NCBI GenBank assembly: GCA_003554565.1
Contig: PWGR01000151.1
Coordinates: 1 to 6,066, forward strand
From: Clostridia bacterium
Lineage (GTDB): Bacteria > Bacillota > Sulfobacillia > SLMV01
Direction of reading: 5' to 3'
Length of the DNA: 6,066 nucleotides
The position numbers and the translations under genes were made by a program. Within the stretch, counting starts at the first letter, position 1, and every line of letters begins with the position of its first letter. The notes under the pieces were generated by a model. It was given only the letters and a program-made list of their open reading frames with translations, searched no databases and was not told the origin of the DNA. Positions 4,691 through 6,066 of the stretch are shown here, piece by piece.

Positions 4691-5467
4691 GTGTCTGACT
4701 GGGAGTTTGTGCGCTCGGATGGGAGAACTTCGACTGACATCCGCGAGATGGAGATTGAACGAAGTTTCATAAAGTATCCTGAGGGATCGGTGCTGGCGCG
4801 GGCCGGAGATACCAAGGTTATTGTTAACGTGAGTGTGCAGGGCGGAGTTCCGCACTGGCGCCGCGGTAGCGGTGCGGGGTGGATTACGGCGGAGTACAGC
4901 ATGCTGCCGAGGGCTACCCAGGACAGGAATATCCGTGAGGTGAACCTCAATAAGCCCTCTGGCCGCAGTCAGGAGGTGCAGCGGCTCATCGGGAGGTGCC
5001 TGCGCTCCATCGTGGAGCTGGAGCAGTTGGGTGAGAATACTCTGTGGGTGGACTGTGACGTGATACAGGCGGACGGGGGAACGCGTACTGTTTCCATAAC
5101 GGGTAGTTTTGTTGCGCTGGTGGATGCACTTTACGATATGATGAAATCTGGAACTATTACGCACATTCCCTTGAACAATTCCGTGGCCGCGATCAGCTGC
5201 GGATTGGTGGAGGGGATTCCTCTCCTGGATCTCGATTACTCAGAGGATTCACGCGCCCAGGTGGATCTCAATATTGTCGGTACAGGCGATGGAAGGCTGG
5301 TGGAAGTGCAGGGAGCGGCCGAGGGCAGCCCCTTCAGCCATGATGAGTTTGATCGGATGATGGGTATGGCCGCGGATGGCCTGGACTCGCTCACGAGAAT
5401 CCAGCAGGATGCTCTAGGGAGCGTGTGGGATGAGGTGCAAGTCGGCATAGCGCGTTTGAGTGAATGA
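4691..5467 (+). CDS. rph: Ribonuclease PH (tRNA nucleotidyltransferase)
   Basis: RNase PH is a phosphate-dependent 3'-5' exoribonuclease that trims tRNA 3' ends and other RNAs as a ring of dimers in the cytoplasm. The 258-residue product opens with VRSDGRTSTDIREM and has YPEGSVLARAGDTKV (29-43), AEYSMLPRAT (67-76), GRSQEVQRLIGR (91-102, phosphate-site Arg92), the phosphate-binding GGTRT (129-133), ITGSFVALVDAL (136-147), LLDLDYSEDS (178-187, catalytic-site D180 and D186) and VEVQGAAEGSPFS (204-216). Length is at the upper end of the family range. GTG 4691 is chosen because AAGGAG (4679-4684) lies 6 bases upstream and the N-terminus then matches homologues. All key residues are present, so it should be active. 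It ends at TGA 5465-5467, next to rdgB, with which it probably forms an operon. Confidence 0.97.
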   Translation: MSDWEFVRSDGRTSTDIREMEIERSFIKYPEGSVLARAGDTKVIVNVSVQGGVPHWRRGSGAGWITAEYSMLPRATQDRNIREVNLNKPSGRSQEVQRLIGRCLRSIVELEQLGENTLWVDCDVIQADGGTRTVSITGSFVALVDALYDMMKSGTITHIPLNNSVAAISCGLVEGIPLLDLDYSEDSRAQVDLNIVGTGDGRLVEVQGAAEGSPFSHDEFDRMMGMAADGLDSLTRIQQDALGSVWDEVQVGIARLSE

Positions 5468-5471
5468 CGAC

Positions 5472-5478
5472 GGGAGGG
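5472..5478 (+). promoter_or_regulatory. Ribosome binding site that bears on the rdgB start
   Basis: GGGAGGG lies 12 bases before GTG 5491, slightly long but usable. It supports GTG 5491 over the in-frame ATG 5464, which overlaps the rph stop as ATGA but has no clear Shine-Dalgarno. Confidence 0.5.
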
Positions 5479-5490
5479 TCTGCAATAACG

Positions 5491-6066
5491 GTGAGACGAC
5501 TAACTGTCGCCACGCATAATGAACACAAAGTATCGGAGATCCGCAGTATCCTGGGGAATTCGTCCATATCGGTGGATCACCTGGGCCACTATCCAGATGT
5601 GCCTGTGGCACCAGAGACGGGGTCGACATTTGCTGCTAATGCCCTGGAAAAAGCACTGTTATCCTGCAGGTACCTGCAGCGGCCGTGCTGTGCAGATGAC
5701 TCCGGGATTGGAGTCTCTGCCCTTGCCGGGGCACCCGGAGTTCGGTCAGCCCGTTTCGCAGGGGATGAAGCATCGGATGAACAGAACAATGCACTACTGT
5801 TGGAGAGGATGCGGGGTGTCGAGAACCGGACTGCCTTCTTCAGCTGTGCGATTGCTCTTGTGGTTCCTGAGATACACATGAGAAGGCCGGAGTGGAGCAG
5901 GTGTCGTTCACGCGACTGGTTCGAGATTGCAGACGAGGGGGTCTCTGTCTGGATCGGCGAGGCATCTGTGTTTGGCAGCCTGGTTCAGGATCCCATAGGC
6001 GCAGGGGGATTCGGTTATGACCCGCTCTTTCTCTACGAACCGGCGGGTCGGACCTTTGCACAGATG
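5491..6066 (+). CDS. rdgB: XTP/dITP pyrophosphatase (RdgB/HAM1 family), 3' end cut by window
   Basis: This enzyme hydrolyses XTP, dITP and ITP to monophosphates and pyrophosphate, keeping deaminated purines out of DNA and RNA. The frame is open for 192 codons to the window edge. Seen are LTVATHNEHK (residues 4-13, the T-x-N-x-x-K signature), ETGSTFAANALEKA (42-55), ADDSGIGVSALAGAPGVRSARFAG (68-91; D69/D70 and S71 in the conserved site), TAFFSCAIALV (114-124) and GGFGYDPLF (172-180). The last visible residues, RTFAQM, match the usual G-x-T-x-A-E-(L/M) stretch, so about 20-30 residues are missing. GTG 5491 gives the usual N-terminus; ATG 5464 in the same frame would add 9 residues and overlap the rph stop by ATGA, allowing translational coupling. 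The stretch between the FFSCAIALV strand and GFGYDP is about 19 residues longer than in E. coli RdgB. The rph-rdgB order is common in Bacillota. Confidence 0.94.
   Translation, partial: MRRLTVATHNEHKVSEIRSILGNSSISVDHLGHYPDVPVAPETGSTFAANALEKALLSCRYLQRPCCADDSGIGVSALAGAPGVRSARFAGDEASDEQNNALLLERMRGVENRTAFFSCAIALVVPEIHMRRPEWSRCRSRDWFEIADEGVSVWIGEASVFGSLVQDPIGAGGFGYDPLFLYEPAGRTFAQM

Overview
The window looks like a chromosomal housekeeping segment from a Gram-positive (Bacillota-type, probably Clostridia-like) bacterium. Evidence for this: a copper-amine-oxidase-type stalk domain joined to AMIN domains and a zinc amidase, a Gram-positive-type LexA box ahead of dinB, strong Shine-Dalgarno sites, and GTG starts. 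All recognisable genes are on the + strand. No lower taxon can be supported from the sequence alone.

Layout: (1) 3-299, the C-terminal 98 codons of smpB, cut by the window edge. (2) 305-736, a consensus sigma-A promoter and the ssrA (tmRNA) gene, followed by a hairpin with a short T run at 762-788. Its tag frame encodes ANENTALAAA. The tRNA-like part is atypical in its D-loop, its T-arm and its first base pair. (3) 789-1400, about 600 bases with no recognised gene and visibly lower GC than its flanks. It holds one doubtful small ORF (1188-1424) and an imperfect direct repeat. (4) 1401-2565, dinB (Y-family DNA polymerase IV). A 14-bp LexA box lies between its -35 and -10, and a small hairpin at the predicted 5' end of the mRNA holds the ribosome binding site. 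(5) 2813-4564, a secreted N-acetylmuramoyl-L-alanine amidase with a signal peptide, stalk repeats, a very acidic linker, AMIN-like modules and an Amidase_3 domain. (6) 4606-5467, promoter, leader hairpin and rph (RNase PH). (7) 5491-6066, the start of rdgB/HAM1 (XTP/dITP pyrophosphatase), open at the right edge and probably co-transcribed with rph.

The genes fall into functional groups: ribosome rescue (smpB and ssrA), damage-induced translesion synthesis (dinB), cell-wall hydrolysis (amidase), and RNA end-trimming plus nucleotide-pool cleaning (rph and rdgB). I found no clearly new multi-gene system. The points most worth a second look are the SOS promoter and RBS hairpin of dinB, the non-canonical tRNA-like domain of the tmRNA, and the unexplained 0.6-kb spacer between ssrA and dinB.
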